From Curtobacterium sp. MCSS17_015 (lineage in GTDB: Bacteria; Actinomycetota; Actinomycetes; Actinomycetales; Microbacteriaceae): a stretch of DNA of 64,000 bases. This document shows, one piece after another, positions 1 to 9,576 of the stretch. The stretch's first letter is position 1; each line of letters starts with the position of its first letter. Where the stretch lies: assembly GCF_003234265.2 (NCBI RefSeq), contig NZ_CP126256.1, positions 1,426,001 through 1,490,000 on the forward strand. Reading direction: 5' to 3'. The notes beneath the pieces are model-generated. The model was given only the letters and a program-made list of their open reading frames with translations. It did not search any database and was not told the origin of the DNA. The translations under genes and the position numbers were made by a program.

Positions 1-760
1 GCAGCTCCGCTGGGCGCGCGGCTCGCAGTACAACACGCTGCGGATGCTCCCGTGGATGCTCGGTCACGCGCCGGTCCTGGCCCTGTTCTTCCTGACCGAC
101 ATCATCCTGCCGTTCATGCTCTTCGGCGTGATCGCCGGTTGGGTCTACCGGGCACTCACCGGGCAGGGCCAGAACCTCTACGAGGGGATCCTGCACCAGT
201 ACGGGTTCTCGACCGGGTTCGTCTACGTGGCGGCGCTCATGGTCGTCTCGAGCGTGCTGAGCATGGCGATCCGGCAGATGCGGCACCTCGCCGAGAAGCC
301 GTCGGACTTCTTCCGGCTGCCGATGTTCATCATCGTCTCGACGTTCTTCCTCATGCCGATCCGCCTCATCGGGTTCTTCCGCCTGGCCCACGCGAGCGGC
401 TGGGGGACGCGTGCCGGTGCCTACGCCGGCGGACCCGTCGAGGAAGTGCCGGCGCAGCCGCAGCCCAGCACGGGTGTGGTGCCGATGAGCCCCGTCGACC
501 GCGACCCGTCCGCACCGGTCGGAGTGGTGGACGAGCAGGCCGCCGTCGACCGCGCGTTCGACGAGATCTTCGGACCGGACGCCACCACGGCCTCCACGAC
601 GACCGTCCTCGCCACCCGCCGCGACGTCGCCACCGTGACCGAGCGAGCGGCGCAGCGCACCCCGAAGCCCACCCGCACCCGTCGACTCAACCCCTACGCG
701 TCGATCCCGTACGTCATCGGGATCGCGGTCTTCGCACTGGAGGCGTTCCTCATTGTCTGA
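1..760 (+). CDS. Processive family 2 glycosyltransferase, C-terminal part (partial at window start)
   Basis: The reading frame is open from base 2 and begins with QLRWARGSQYN, which matches the (Q/R)xxRW acceptor-site motif of processive GT2 enzymes such as cellulose and hyaluronan synthases. Four hydrophobic segments follow, the last at the extreme C-terminus, with a hydrophilic stretch of about 90 residues before it. Processive GT2 enzymes polymerise a sugar nucleotide and push the chain through the membrane. The next genes, a GH26-like hydrolase and a UDP-glucose dehydrogenase, suggest exopolysaccharide synthesis. The catalytic domain lies outside the window, so the polymer cannot be named. 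Confidence 0.85.
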   Translation, partial: QLRWARGSQYNTLRMLPWMLGHAPVLALFFLTDIILPFMLFGVIAGWVYRALTGQGQNLYEGILHQYGFSTGFVYVAALMVVSSVLSMAIRQMRHLAEKPSDFFRLPMFIIVSTFFLMPIRLIGFFRLAHASGWGTRAGAYAGGPVEEVPAQPQPSTGVVPMSPVDRDPSAPVGVVDEQAAVDRAFDEIFGPDATTASTTTVLATRRDVATVTERAAQRTPKPTRTRRLNPYASIPYVIGIAVFALEAFLIV

Positions 761-2282
761 TCTCCCTCGCCCCACCGGTACCTGGTGGGCTCCCTCGACG
801 CGACACGCCAAGCGCACCGCGGTGGGCATGGCGGCCATCGTCGCCGTCCTCTCGCTCATCACCTGGTCGGTGTGGATCTCGCCCTCCGGCCCCGTCTCCT
901 CTGCGGTCAGTCGGGCGCTCGGCGTCCCCACGAAGCAGGAACCGTCCGCTGACGCCGACGCCCTGCAGGCGAAGCTCACCGCGGCCCAGCAGCAGATCTG
1001 GAAGCTCGAGGGCAAGCTGCAGAGCACCACGGCGCAGTCCGGCTCCCGTGGGGACCAGGTCGCGCAGCTCAAGGCCCAGATCGCGGACCTGCGGTCGCAG
1101 CTCGGGCACGCACGGACCGCGTCCGGCTCGGACTCCTCCTCGGGAGGCTCGTCCTCCTCCGGCACGTCGGCCTCGGCGAGCGGCGGGACCGGTGGGGCGG
1201 GAGCGCACGGCGGCTCGTCCGGCCACGGCGGCGGCCCGACCGTGGTGCCGGGGAAGGGCGGCCCGTCCACCGACCCCGACCCCGCCACCCCCGTCGACGT
1301 CCCGACCAAGGCGGAGGTACTCGCGCAACAGTCCCGCTGGTACGGCCTCTACACGGCGCAGTCGCCCTTCAACTGGGCCGAGTACGACCAGGTGTCCCAG
1401 CAGGTCGGCCGGTCCACGAACATGGTGGGCTACTTCCAGGGCTTCGACCAGGACTTCAACGCGAACGCCGTGCAGCGCTCCTGGACGAACGGGCGTGTCC
1501 CGATGCTCACGTGGGAGAGCCGGCCCCTGAAGACCGGCAACGACCAGAAGTACGTCCCCGGCTACACGAACAGCGACATCACCGGCGGAGCGTTCGACCG
1601 CTACCTGACGGAGTACGCCGAGGCCCTCGTCGCGAACGGGCAGCCCGTCGTCATCCGGCTCGACCACGAGATGAACGGCAGCTGGTACAACTGGGCCGAC
1701 GGCACCGCCCAGCGGAACGCACCCGGGTCCTTCGTCGCGATGTGGCAGCACGTGCACGAAGTGTTCGACCGTGCCGGGGCGAACGACTACGTCATCTGGA
1801 ACTGGTCGCCGACCCGCATCGACGCCCTGGGCAACGCGAAGTACCAGACCCTCGACTACCTCGAGGCGTACTACCCGGGCGACGACTACGTCGACTGGGT
1901 CGGCATGAGCGGCTACTACCGCAAGGCCGCCGAGGCACCGACGTTCGACACCACCTTCGCCGCGACCCTCGAGCAGATCCGGCAGATCGCGCCGGACAAG
2001 CCGATCCTGCTCAGCGAGATCGGCGCGACCGAGACCGGTGCCGCGGTGACCGACGGCCAGAAGGCGCGGTGGATCACCTCGCTCTTCGACGCCCTCGCCG
2101 ACCCGGCCAACGCGGACGTCATCGGCTTCGCGTACTTCAGCGAGACCGCCACCACCATCGTCGACGGTGCCCGCACCACCAACGACTGGCGTCTCAACTC
2201 ACGCGCCGACAGCCTGGCGGCCTTCGCCACCGGCATCGCGCGCAACGACATCGACTACGACCTGCAGGAGGTCAAGAAGTGA
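753..2282 (+). CDS. Membrane-anchored GH26-like glycoside hydrolase
   Basis: The 509-residue protein has a short cytoplasmic N-terminus, one membrane segment (about residues 22-44), a coiled-coil-like stretch (about 65-120), a Ser/Gly-rich linker (about 122-170) and a catalytic domain. The pattern RLDHEMNGSWYNW supplies the likely acid/base Glu306, and LLSEIGATE supplies the likely nucleophile Glu422, as in GH26 beta-mannanases and related polysaccharide lyases. The TTG start is preferred because GGAGG lies at 739-743 and the gene overlaps the synthase stop by 8 bp. It probably trims or releases the polymer outside the membrane. Substrate is not known. Confidence 0.82.
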   Translation: MSDLPRPTGTWWAPSTRHAKRTAVGMAAIVAVLSLITWSVWISPSGPVSSAVSRALGVPTKQEPSADADALQAKLTAAQQQIWKLEGKLQSTTAQSGSRGDQVAQLKAQIADLRSQLGHARTASGSDSSSGGSSSSGTSASASGGTGGAGAHGGSSGHGGGPTVVPGKGGPSTDPDPATPVDVPTKAEVLAQQSRWYGLYTAQSPFNWAEYDQVSQQVGRSTNMVGYFQGFDQDFNANAVQRSWTNGRVPMLTWESRPLKTGNDQKYVPGYTNSDITGGAFDRYLTEYAEALVANGQPVVIRLDHEMNGSWYNWADGTAQRNAPGSFVAMWQHVHEVFDRAGANDYVIWNWSPTRIDALGNAKYQTLDYLEAYYPGDDYVDWVGMSGYYRKAAEAPTFDTTFAATLEQIRQIAPDKPILLSEIGATETGAAVTDGQKARWITSLFDALADPANADVIGFAYFSETATTIVDGARTTNDWRLNSRADSLAAFATGIARNDIDYDLQEVKK

Positions 2283-3706
2283 CCACATCGAAGCAGTCGA
2301 CCACCTCGGCCGACACGCGCCCCGCACCCGTCATCAGCGTCATCGGCACCGGCTACCTCGGCGCCACGCACGCCGCTGCGATGGCGGAGATGGGCTTCGA
2401 GACCATCGGCGTGGACGTCGACCCGGCGAAGCTCGCGGCGCTCTCCGCTGGTCAGGTGCCGTTCTACGAGCCCGGACTGCCCGAACTCATCACGAAGCAC
2501 GTCGCGACCGGGCGGCTCCGCTTCACCGCGTCGATCTCGGAGGCGGTCGCTGCGGCCGACGTCCACTTCGTCTGCGTGGGCACCCCGCAGAAGGCCGGGT
2601 CGCACGCGGCGAACCTCGCCTACGTCGAGAGCGCCACCCGCGGCGTCGCCGAGAACCTCACCCACCCTGGTCTCATCGTCGGCAAGTCCACCGTCCCGGT
2701 CGGCACCGCCGCTCGGCTCCGCCGGATCGTCGCCGAGTCCACACCCGCGGGCATCGACGCCGAACTCGTCTGGAACCCCGAGTTCCTCCGCGAGGGCAAG
2801 GCCGTCGAGGACACGCTCCACCCGGACCGCCTCGTCTGGGGTGGCGCATCGGAGGCGGCGGACGCGGTGATCCGCGAGGTCTACGCCGCCCCGATCAGTG
2901 AGGGCACCCCGGTCATCACGACCGACCTCGCGACGGCCGAGCTCGTCAAGGTCAGCGCGAACGCGTTCCTCGCCACGAAGATCTCGTTCATCAACGCGAT
3001 CTCCGAGATGTGCGCGATCACCGGCGCGGACGTCTCGACCCTGGCGGACGCCCTCGGGCACGACGTCCGCATCGGCCGCAAGTTCCTCGACGCCGGCCTC
3101 GGCTTCGGTGGGGGCTGCCTGCCGAAGGACATCCGCGCCCTCATGCACCGCGCGAACGAGCTCGGTGCGGGACGGGTCGTCGGGCTCATGCAGCAGGTCG
3201 ACGAGATCAACATGGGCCAGCGCCAGCGGGTCATCGACATGGCGATCGAGTCCGCCGGGGGTTCGGTGCTCAACCGCCGGGTCGCCGTCGTCGGTGCGGC
3301 GTTCAAGCCGATGACCGACGACGTCCGCGACTCGCCGGCGCTCAACGTCGCCGCGGCCCTGCACCTGCGCGGTGCCCAGGTGACGCTGTGGGACCCGGAG
3401 GCGATGGAGACCGCCCGCCGCTCCTTCCCGACCCTGACCTACGCCGGGTCGATGGTCGAGGCGATCGAGGGCGCGGACCTCGTGCTCGTCCTCACCGAGT
3501 GGGACGAGATCGTCGAGGCCGACCCGGTCGCCCTCGCAGCGGTCGTCGGTCAGCGCGTCGTGATCGACGCGCGCAACTGCCTCCCGGCCGACGCCTGGGT
3601 CAGGGCGGGTTGGACCGTCCGGTCCCTCGGCCGGCCGGCACCCGTCGTGGGTGCAGCGCCGAGCGTCGCCGCCGGCGCGATTGACACGCTGGCGACGGCG
3701 CGCTGA
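2279..3706 (+). CDS. UDP-glucose/GDP-mannose 6-dehydrogenase family protein
   Basis: The 475-residue protein has an N-terminal Rossmann motif (GTGYLG), a central dimerisation domain and the catalytic signature GFGGGCLPKDI with Cys280. The family oxidises UDP-glucose to UDP-glucuronate (or GDP-mannose to GDP-mannuronate) with two NAD+. The GTG start overlaps the previous stop as GTGA and sits behind CAGGAGG at 2264-2270, so it is co-translated with the hydrolase. With the GT2 synthase upstream, a uronic-acid-containing exopolysaccharide is a reasonable inference. UDP-glucose is the likelier substrate. Confidence 0.9.
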   Translation: MTTSKQSTTSADTRPAPVISVIGTGYLGATHAAAMAEMGFETIGVDVDPAKLAALSAGQVPFYEPGLPELITKHVATGRLRFTASISEAVAAADVHFVCVGTPQKAGSHAANLAYVESATRGVAENLTHPGLIVGKSTVPVGTAARLRRIVAESTPAGIDAELVWNPEFLREGKAVEDTLHPDRLVWGGASEAADAVIREVYAAPISEGTPVITTDLATAELVKVSANAFLATKISFINAISEMCAITGADVSTLADALGHDVRIGRKFLDAGLGFGGGCLPKDIRALMHRANELGAGRVVGLMQQVDEINMGQRQRVIDMAIESAGGSVLNRRVAVVGAAFKPMTDDVRDSPALNVAAALHLRGAQVTLWDPEAMETARRSFPTLTYAGSMVEAIEGADLVLVLTEWDEIVEADPVALAAVVGQRVVIDARNCLPADAWVRAGWTVRSLGRPAPVVGAAPSVAAGAIDTLATAR

Positions 3707-3719
3707 CCCAGCACGGGTC

Positions 3720-3757
3720 GTGCGGGGCCCGTGCCGGGGACGGTACGGGCCCCGCAC
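3720..3757 (+). terminator. Hairpin terminator after the UDP-glucose dehydrogenase
   Basis: A 16-bp stem (3720-3735 with 3742-3757, one G-T pair) starts 13 bases after the stop codon. It has no long U-tract, as is common in high-GC actinobacteria. Confidence 0.7.
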
Positions 3758-3883
3758 TCGTGCGCGCCGCCCCCGCCCCGGTGATGGCGCACCTCGCCGC
3801 ACCTCGGCCCGGCAGGCGGCCTGCGCGGTCCGCGGGCCGCGGATCGTCCGCTCAGCCGAGGCTCGGCGTCGCCGGTCGGTGGT

Positions 3884-3940
3884 GACGGCCTGGAGGCCCG
3901 GTGTCGGTCCGACGGGTCGGTGCCGGGCCTCCCGTCCGTC
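3884..3940. repeat. Intergenic GGAGGC/GCCTCC hairpin, copy 1
   Basis: Imperfect palindrome with arms GGAGGCCCGG and CCGGGCCTCC inside a 315-base gap between convergent genes (3707-4021). The gap holds three hairpins (3720-3757, this one and 3968-4013) and no gene. It is one of at least seven related hairpins in the window. Confidence 0.65.
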
Positions 3941-3967
3941 TCGGCGCCGCCGCCCTCCGGACGCGGA

Positions 3968-4013
3968 CACGAGGAAGGGCCCCGCACCTGACGGTGCGGG
4001 GCCCTTCCTCGTG
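3968..4013 (-). terminator. Terminator of glnA
   Basis: Perfect 21-bp inverted repeat (3968-3988 with 3993-4013) around a 4-base loop, starting 9 bases beyond the glnA stop. It could stop transcription from both sides. Confidence 0.8.
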
Positions 4014-4021
4014 CGCGGAAC

Positions 4022-5446
<1,425 letters not shown>

Positions 5447-5522
5447 GCGAGTCGGTCTCCTGTGGGGTTGGGTGGTGTCGAGGGAACCAGGAGGCACCCT
5501 CCGACGAGGCTAGAGACACCGG

Positions 5523-5560
5523 GTTTCCCGGACGTGACTGCGTTGTTTCCAGCGTGTTAC
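5523..5560 (-). promoter_or_regulatory. GlnR-type operator upstream of glnA
   Basis: Read on the minus strand the site is GTAAC-n6-GAAAC-n6-GTCAC-n6-GAAAC. Every half-site and every 6-base spacer matches the GTnAC-n6-GAAAC double box known for GlnR in Streptomyces and Mycobacterium. It lies 77 bases upstream of the glnA start and 28 bases before the divergent RDD start. Confidence 0.8.
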
Positions 5561-5588
5561 GCACCGGGCGAGCGCCTACGCTGGGGAC

Positions 5589-6026
5589 ATGGCCCGCTCC
5601 ACTCCGTCCACCCCGCCCGCAGCCGGTTCCGGACGGACCGAGTGGCCCGGCAAGGTCCTGGGGCTGCCGGAGTCCGGGCCGCGGAGCATGGGCAGCTTCG
5701 GCCGTCGGTTCCTCGGACTGCTCGTCGACTGGGCCCTGGCGTCGCTGGTCTCCCTGGCCATCGGGACCTACGGCGTCGCCGGCAACTTCGTCACGCTGGG
5801 GATCTTCGCCGCGCTGCAGGTCCTGTTCATCGCGCTGCTGTCCGGGTCGTTCGGGCACCTCTGTGTCGGGCTGCGCGTCGTCCCGATCCGTGGCGGCTAC
5901 GTCGGGGCGTGGCGGCCGGTGGTCCGCACGCTCCTGCTGTGCATCGTCGTCCCGGCGTTGATCCACGCCAAGGACGGCCGTCCGCTCCACGACGGTGCAG
6001 CCGGCACCGTGCTCGTCCGCCGCTGA
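5589..6026 (+). CDS. RDD family membrane protein
   Basis: The 145-residue protein starts with a hydrophilic stretch of about 30 residues. The FGRRFLGLLVDW motif then carries the Arg-Asp pattern of RDD proteins, and hydrophobic segments follow (about 40-80 and 115-125). RDD proteins are small integral membrane proteins of mostly unknown role; some act in Na+/H+ exchange. Divergence from glnA and nearness to DUF4191 is a familiar actinobacterial arrangement. The start is read as ATG; the intergenic space to glnA is 142 bases and carries the GlnR-type site. No function is assigned. Confidence 0.85.
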   Translation: MARSTPSTPPAAGSGRTEWPGKVLGLPESGPRSMGSFGRRFLGLLVDWALASLVSLAIGTYGVAGNFVTLGIFAALQVLFIALLSGSFGHLCVGLRVVPIRGGYVGAWRPVVRTLLLCIVVPALIHAKDGRPLHDGAAGTVLVRR

Positions 6027-6147
6027 CGCTCGTCCGCCGGACTCTCGCGTCGCAGGACGGTCGCCCGCAGGACGGTCCCGCCGCCGGCGCTGCCCGGCGT
6101 CGCAGCCCACGGACGGCGAGCAGGAACGACGATGCGGCCGGGGAACG

Positions 6148-6182
6148 ACGACGCCCCCGGCCGCAGTGGCCGGGGGCGTCGT
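6148..6182. terminator. Bidirectional terminator between RDD and DUF4191 genes
   Basis: Perfect 15-bp stem (6148-6162 with 6168-6182) with a 5-base loop between two convergent genes, 16 bases past the DUF4191 stop. Confidence 0.75.
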
Positions 6183-6198
6183 GACGTGGAGGAGGCGA

Positions 6199-6912
6199 TC
6201 AGCGCGGGCGTCCCGCACGGACGCGCGTCGGGTCGATGCCCTTCGGGATCGCAGCCGCCGGACCGTGCGTCAACGAGTCGAGGCGGTTCGACACCGCGAG
6301 CACCTCGTTCCGGTTGAGGGCCTTCTTGTGCTTGTTCATCGCCTTGGGCAGCTTGTGCAGACTCACCTGGCCGTCCGCGTCGCCGACGTTCACGACGTGG
6401 ATCGGCACGTTCGGCACGATGCGGGCCACCTTGCGGCGTTCCTCCTCGACCTGACGCGTGAGGTTGCTGACCTGGCCCTCGGTGATGAGGAGGACGCCCG
6501 GCGTCCCGACCGCCCGGTACACCGCGGCCTGCGAGCGACCGTGGACCGCGACCGGCATCTCGCTCGAGCGCCACTGACGACGGAGCGAGTTCGAGAGCAC
6601 GGCTCCGACCGCGCCGGGCTGTCCCTCGATCTGCGAGTACGCAGCCCGCTCGGCGAGACGACCGAGCACGATCAGGAAGAGCAGCACGCCGAGCAGGACA
6701 CCGGCGAGGATCCAGAGGGTGATCGCGAGCCAGTTCTGACCGGGGAGCAGCAGCGCCAACAGGACGCCCGCCACGACCGGACCGAGGAACGCGAGGGCGA
6801 ACCACCAGACCGACGACGGGTCGGCCCGACGGGTCATGGTGAAGACCTGGTACATCTGCTTGAGACGACCGGGCTCCTTCGCCGGGGTGCTTGAGGAACT
6901 GCTGCGTGCCAT
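6199..6912 (-). CDS. DUF4191 domain membrane protein
   Basis: The 237-residue protein matches the actinobacterial DUF4191 family: a Ser/Lys-rich start (MARSSSSSTPAKEPG), two adjacent membrane segments (about residues 33-75), then a soluble domain rich in basic residues. The ATG at 6912 gives the family's usual start; longer frames run into unrelated sequence. In many actinobacteria this gene lies next to lipA, the RDD gene and glnA. Here the RDD gene and glnA are present but no lipA is seen. Function is unknown. Confidence 0.85.
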   Translation of the reverse strand: MARSSSSSTPAKEPGRLKQMYQVFTMTRRADPSSVWWFALAFLGPVVAGVLLALLLPGQNWLAITLWILAGVLLGVLLFLIVLGRLAERAAYSQIEGQPGAVGAVLSNSLRRQWRSSEMPVAVHGRSQAAVYRAVGTPGVLLITEGQVSNLTRQVEEERRKVARIVPNVPIHVVNVGDADGQVSLHKLPKAMNKHKKALNRNEVLAVSNRLDSLTHGPAAAIPKGIDPTRVRAGRPR

Positions 6913-7040
6913 GCCGTCAAGGATACGGCCTGGCAAACAGATCGAAGACCGTCCGTCGCGCGGCTGTGGGCGAACACCGGTTCTCCACCGATGCCTGCTC
7001 CGACCGGGAGGCCCGCCCCACCGCCGCCACGCTGGTCGCC

Positions 7041-7964
7041 ATGGAACCGTGGGAACAGATCGACCTCTGTTGGCGTGCGGCAACGCCGTCCGACGCATTC
7101 TGGGAATGGGTGGCGGACCGCAGTGCGATGACGCACGACCACCTGGTCGGCATCGCCGAAGTGGGTCGTGACGAGACCGGATCGCTCGTCGTGCGCGCGT
7201 CCGCCGCCGCCGGCCTGCCGTTGCCCGCTGCGCTCGACCGGATCGGGTCGCCGACGCCCGGGGTCGCCGTGACCCTCACGCTCCCGCTGGTGCAACTCGC
7301 CCGGCTCGCGGACAGCGGCGCCGTGCTGCTCGGGACGGCTCGGGTGGAGGACGTCCTCGTCGACGACGCCGGTGCGGTGGTCCTCGTCGATCGTCCGCCC
7401 GGCGCCGACGGCACCGTGCCGGCCGGGTCGGTCAGCGGGGCCGAGGCCCTCGTGCTCGCCGTCCGCGCCGTGTGGGACCGGGTCGACCCGAGGGGGACCG
7501 GGGTGGCCGGCCCGGGGCTGGTCGGCATCGACGATCGGTGTTCGGCGGCTCGGACTCAGGGCGGTGCCGCTCTCGTCGACCTCGAGCGGGTCGTGCGGGC
7601 TGCTGCTCCGCCCCGCCCCGTCCGGTGGGACCCGCCACCCCTGACCTTCACGTTCGACCCTGACCGCGGCGCATCGACCACCAGCGGACGAGCCCGGGGC
7701 CGTTCGGCCGACGATCCGTTCGTGCGTGTGTTCGTCGGGTGTCGTGAGCTGGTGTCGTCGGGAGTGCCGTTCGGCCGCCGGCGGATCGGCATCCGCCCGC
7801 TCGCCACCGCGGTCGTGGTCACCGTGGGGCTCGTCGTGGCCGCGGTGGGCGCACTCGGGGACGACCGCGCCGCCGACGTCGCAGGCGCCCTCCTGCCGGG
7901 TGACGTCCCCGGACGAACGGCGACGGCCCCGCCTCCCATGGGAGAGACGGGGCCGCCGCGGTGA
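7041..7964 (+). CDS. Unknown protein with kinase-like segment and one C-terminal membrane segment
   Basis: Not recognised as a named family. The 307-residue protein begins MEPWEQIDLCWRAATPS. Around residues 90-120 the pattern LGTARVEDVLVDDAGAVVLVD resembles the catalytic-loop to activation-loop strand of Ser/Thr kinases (HRDVKPxNVLLxxDG...LxDFG) but lacks the catalytic Asp, Lys and Asn. A single membrane segment near residues 251-272 is followed by a short Pro-rich tail. It could be a membrane-bound pseudokinase, which is inference only. It sits between convergent and divergent housekeeping genes where lipA and lipB are often found. The ATG at 7041 is chosen because upstream frame extension gives Cys- and Arg-rich noise. 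Confidence 0.7.
   Translation: MEPWEQIDLCWRAATPSDAFWEWVADRSAMTHDHLVGIAEVGRDETGSLVVRASAAAGLPLPAALDRIGSPTPGVAVTLTLPLVQLARLADSGAVLLGTARVEDVLVDDAGAVVLVDRPPGADGTVPAGSVSGAEALVLAVRAVWDRVDPRGTGVAGPGLVGIDDRCSAARTQGGAALVDLERVVRAAAPPRPVRWDPPPLTFTFDPDRGASTTSGRARGRSADDPFVRVFVGCRELVSSGVPFGRRRIGIRPLATAVVVTVGLVVAAVGALGDDRAADVAGALLPGDVPGRTATAPPPMGETGPPR
7924..7955. terminator. Hairpin overlapping the end of the unknown gene, facing sucB
   Basis: Outer stem CGGCCCCG/CGGGGCCG (7924-7931 with 7948-7955) encloses a second perfect palindrome, 7933-7944. It lies inside the last codons of the plus-strand gene and 22 bases after the sucB stop, so it probably serves the minus-strand operon. Confidence 0.6.
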
Positions 7965-7976
7965 CGCGCTGCGCGG

Positions 7977-9509
7977 TCAGTACCCGAGGTTGGGCGCGAA
8001 GTTGCCCTCTTCGAGACGGTTCTTCACGGCCACCAGGTACCGGGACGCGTCCGCGCCGTCGATGATGCGGTGGTCGTACGACAGCGCCAGGTACACGAAC
8101 GAGCGGATCGCGATGGCTTCCTGGCCGTCGACCTTCACGACGGCCGGGCGCTTCGTCACGATGCCCGTGCCGAGGATCGCCGACTGCGGCAGGAAGACCA
8201 CCGGGGTGTCGAACAGCGCGCCGCGCGAACCGGTGTTGGTCAGCGTGAACGTGCCGCCAGCGAGCTCGTCGGGCTTGAGCTGGTTGTTGCGCGTCCGCTC
8301 GGCGAGGTCGGCGATGGCCTTCGAGAACTGGGCGAGGTCGAGCGACGCTGCGTCCTTGATGACCGGGGTGAGCAGGCCGCGCTCGGTGTCGACCGCGATG
8401 GAGACGTTCTCGGTCTCCGGGTAGACGATCTCCTCACCGTCGACGGTCGAGTTGATCTTCGGGTGGGCCTTGAGCGCCTCGGACGCCGCGAGGGCGAAGA
8501 ACGGCATGAAGGACAGCTTCGAGCCGGTCTTCTCGAGGAACTCCGCCTTGTGTGCGTCGCGGAACTGCGCGACCTTCGTGACGTCGACCTCGACGACGCT
8601 GGTGAGCTGTGCGGTCGAGGTCATCGACTGCACGGCGCGCTCGGCGACGACCTTGCGGAGGCGGGTCATCTTCTCCCGCGTCCCACGCAGCGGCGAGACC
8701 TCGGGGACGAAGGGACCGGCCTGTGCCGGAGCGGCCGTCGAGCCCGACGCTGCCGGAGCGGCTGCTGCTGCGGAGGCCGCGGCGAGCACGTCCTCCTTGC
8801 GGATGCGGCCGCCCACACCGGTACCGGTGACGGTCGACAGATCGACACCCTGCTCGTTCGCGAGCTTGCGGACGAGGGGAGTGACGTACCCCGAGGCCGC
8901 ACCGGTGGTGGTGGGGTTCGGGACCTCGGCGGACGGCGTGGAAGCCGGGGCCGCAGCAGCAGGGGCGGCGGCCGGAGCCGGTGCCGCCTTCGCCGGAGCG
9001 GGGACCGCGGCCGGCGGGGCCGCGGCGGGCGGCGGGACCGGTGCGGCCTGCGGCACGGGGGATGCCGCCGGCGGCGCGGACGGTGCCTGCGGGGCGGCGG
9101 GCTGCGTCTGGCCGGCCGGGGCGGGCTCCGGCTCCGTCGGCTCCGGGGCCTTCACCTCGGTGTCCTGTTCGGTGCTCGGGGCCGTCTCGGGCTCGGTGTC
9201 CTGCGCGACCGCCTCGGTCGAGCTGTCGGTGGACTCGGAACCGCCCTGGTCGGAGGAGCCGCCGCCGCCCGAGCCGTCACCGATCTTGACGAGGGGGGTG
9301 CCGACCTCGACGGTCTCGTCCTCCTGGACGAGGATCTCCTCGATCACGCCGGCCACCGGCGACGGAATCTCGGTGTCGACCTTGTCGGTGGAGACCTCGA
9401 GCAGCGGCTCGTCGACCTCGATCCGGTCACCGACGTTCTTCAGCCATCGGGTGACCGTACCCTCGGTGACGCTCTCTCCGAGCGCCGGGAGGTTGACGGA
9501 TTCGCTCAT
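7977..9509 (-). CDS. sucB: Dihydrolipoamide acyltransferase (E2) of 2-oxoglutarate/pyruvate dehydrogenase
   Basis: The 510-residue protein has one lipoyl domain at residues 1-77 with the lipoyl-lysine Lys43 in EVSTDKVDTEIP. A long Ala/Pro/Glu-rich swinging linker follows (about 80-205), then a peripheral subunit-binding domain (about 208-245) and a catalytic acyltransferase domain ending in DHRIIDG (His480). It moves succinyl or acetyl groups to CoA. In many actinobacteria this E2 serves a mixed pyruvate/2-oxoglutarate complex. It follows lpdA on the same strand after 67 bases and is probably in one operon with it. Which 2-oxo acid it serves cannot be told from sequence. Confidence 0.93.
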   Translation of the reverse strand: MSESVNLPALGESVTEGTVTRWLKNVGDRIEVDEPLLEVSTDKVDTEIPSPVAGVIEEILVQEDETVEVGTPLVKIGDGSGGGGSSDQGGSESTDSSTEAVAQDTEPETAPSTEQDTEVKAPEPTEPEPAPAGQTQPAAPQAPSAPPAASPVPQAAPVPPPAAAPPAAVPAPAKAAPAPAAAPAAAAPASTPSAEVPNPTTTGAASGYVTPLVRKLANEQGVDLSTVTGTGVGGRIRKEDVLAAASAAAAAPAASGSTAAPAQAGPFVPEVSPLRGTREKMTRLRKVVAERAVQSMTSTAQLTSVVEVDVTKVAQFRDAHKAEFLEKTGSKLSFMPFFALAASEALKAHPKINSTVDGEEIVYPETENVSIAVDTERGLLTPVIKDAASLDLAQFSKAIADLAERTRNNQLKPDELAGGTFTLTNTGSRGALFDTPVVFLPQSAILGTGIVTKRPAVVKVDGQEAIAIRSFVYLALSYDHRIIDGADASRYLVAVKNRLEEGNFAPNLGY

Positions 9510-9576
9510 CGGGTTGACTCCTCTTCGCAGGCGTGGTGCGTGGTTGTGGTGTTCGTGGTGTGCACGGGCGTGTGGT

